Below, one piece after another: positions 6,291 through 7,035 of a stretch of 7,035 nt of DNA (within the stretch, counting starts at the first letter, position 1; every line of letters begins with the position of its first letter). The DNA is from Allobaculum sp. (GTDB lineage: Bacteria > Bacillota_I > Bacilli_A > Erysipelotrichales > Erysipelotrichaceae), in the NCBI GenBank assembly GCA_014803815.1, contig JAAVAY010000103.1, positions 1-7,035 of the forward strand. The letters run 5' to 3'. A model generated the notes under the pieces. The model made no database searches, had not been told where the DNA came from, and saw nothing but the letters and a program-made list of their open reading frames with translations. The position numbers were made by a program, and so were the translations under genes.

Positions 6291-7035
6291 CTAGATATAG
6301 GACTCAAAAGGGGAATCTTCCCATGCTGATTCTAATTCATAGGATTCCCTCTCCACTTCTGGCTCTTGACTTTCTAGACCATTTTCTTGATCGGATGCGT
6401 CTTGTTTTTTCGCTCGAATGGCTTCTTGAAGCTCTTTTCGATTGTCCGCTTCTTGAAGAGAAACAGACAGATCAAAAATCACCTGATCGGTCTTTTTGTC
6501 TTCAAATACAATTTGATAAGGAAGCCTTAAGCGAGTGAATAACACCCCATCCGTTTTTACCCCAATGACATACTGAATATCCAAAGTCTCAAAATCTTCA
6601 GGATTGATTCGAAACTCCACAACATCAGAACTTGGACTCTTGACTGAAGTGTCTTGATCACTCAATGCCACTAAAAAATGGGCATAGCGATTAATCGCTC
6701 TAAAGCTTTCTTCATCTGTAAGCTCTAGAAGCTCCCATTTTTCTAAATCGGGATAAAAGTTGACTCCATTGACTACTTTAGCTCCATTGGCTAAAAGCAA
6801 ACCTTGAAACAAATCGTCACGTAAAGAAAGCCACCATGCTTGTGGATTTTCAGCGACTTGTTCTTGAATGGCTTGAGCTAAAGGATAATCTCTTACCGCT
6901 GCCGTTCCTTGCATTATAGGATTGACTAAAAGGCCAGAGCCAGCTGTCCAACAAGCCAAAAAACAATAGAACAGTTGATACCACTTAGTAAAAGTCAGCC
7001 ATAAACCGATGGCTACTCCAATTGGAATGAGATAG
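6291..7035 (-). CDS. Second GT-C-like membrane protein, paralogue, 5' end outside window
   Basis: The reading frame stays open to the window edge, so the TTG at 6959 is not a start; 247 C-terminal residues are visible. They begin YLIPIGVAIGLWLTFTKW, matching residues 529-546 of the 797-residue protein; 43 of the first 55 aligned residues are identical by my count. Similarity continues through the outer C-terminal domain (shared QGLLLANGAKV, VNFYPDLEKW, NRYAHFLV, LNPEDF/INPEDF and VFEDK/LFEDK stretches), then is lost in the charged tail, which here is shorter and ends ESYI. The visible part has the last two membrane helices and the external domain. It ends in its own terminator and lies upstream of the GT2 gene, so the glycosyltransferase is flanked by two versions of the same membrane protein. 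Probable role: as for its paralogue, possibly with another acceptor or as a partner. Confidence 0.88.
   Translation of the reverse strand, partial: YLIPIGVAIGLWLTFTKWYQLFYCFLACWTAGSGLLVNPIMQGTAAVRDYPLAQAIQEQVAENPQAWWLSLRDDLFQGLLLANGAKVVNGVNFYPDLEKWELLELTDEESFRAINRYAHFLVALSDQDTSVKSPSSDVVEFRINPEDFETLDIQYVIGVKTDGVLFTRLRLPYQIVFEDKKTDQVIFDLSVSLQEADNRKELQEAIRAKKQDASDQENGLESQEPEVERESYELESAWEDSPFESYI

Noticed and set aside
6266..6538. Plus-strand open frame of 90 codons opposite the second membrane-protein gene
   Set aside because: It is the shadow of a well-supported coding region with a clear paralogue; no ribosome binding site was seen.
6291..6959. A 222-residue gene starting at TTG 6959
   Set aside because: The frame continues upstream to the window edge with clear homology to residues 529-553 of the paralogue, so the TTG is an internal Leu codon of a gene cut by the window.

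Overview
The window reads as chromosomal DNA of a low-GC Gram-positive bacterium (Bacillota, perhaps Lactobacillales). Visible support: AT-rich sequence, strong AAAGGAG-type ribosome binding sites, intrinsic terminators with long U tracts, and closest recalled protein family features of the Bacillota type. Genus cannot be assigned from the sequence alone. There is no RNA gene, CRISPR array, insertion sequence or phage gene.

Layout, left to right: (1) a minus-strand uracil permease of the NCS2/UraA family (126-1508), closed on its downstream side by a strong hairpin terminator at 49-85. (2) A 293-bp divergent intergenic region (1509-1801) that is rich in inverted repeats on the permease leader side. 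(3) A plus-strand gene for a 252-residue soluble protein that I do not recognise (1802-2560), preceded by a near-consensus Shine-Dalgarno. (4) A bidirectional terminator (2560-2601) shared with the convergent gene. (5) A minus-strand two-gene operon: a GT2 polyprenyl-phosphate-sugar-synthase-like glycosyltransferase with two C-terminal membrane helices (4997-6133), then a 797-residue polytopic membrane protein (2600-4993), separated by 3 nt. (6) A terminator at 6233-6263, and then the 3' part of a second, paralogous polytopic membrane protein (6291-7035, minus strand) that runs off the right edge.

The most interesting part is 2600-7035. A GtrB/DPM1-like glycosyltransferase sits between two paralogous large membrane proteins. 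The complete one has a predicted topology (about 15 helices, positive-inside consistent; a large first outer loop with an Asp-Glu pair; an external C-terminal domain) that resembles GT-C sugar transferases. The inferred scheme is that the GT2 enzyme makes a lipid-linked sugar at the cytoplasmic face and the membrane proteins use it outside the membrane to decorate a surface polymer or protein. No GtrA-like flippase lies in the window. The permease and the unknown soluble protein look like unrelated housekeeping or accessory neighbours.
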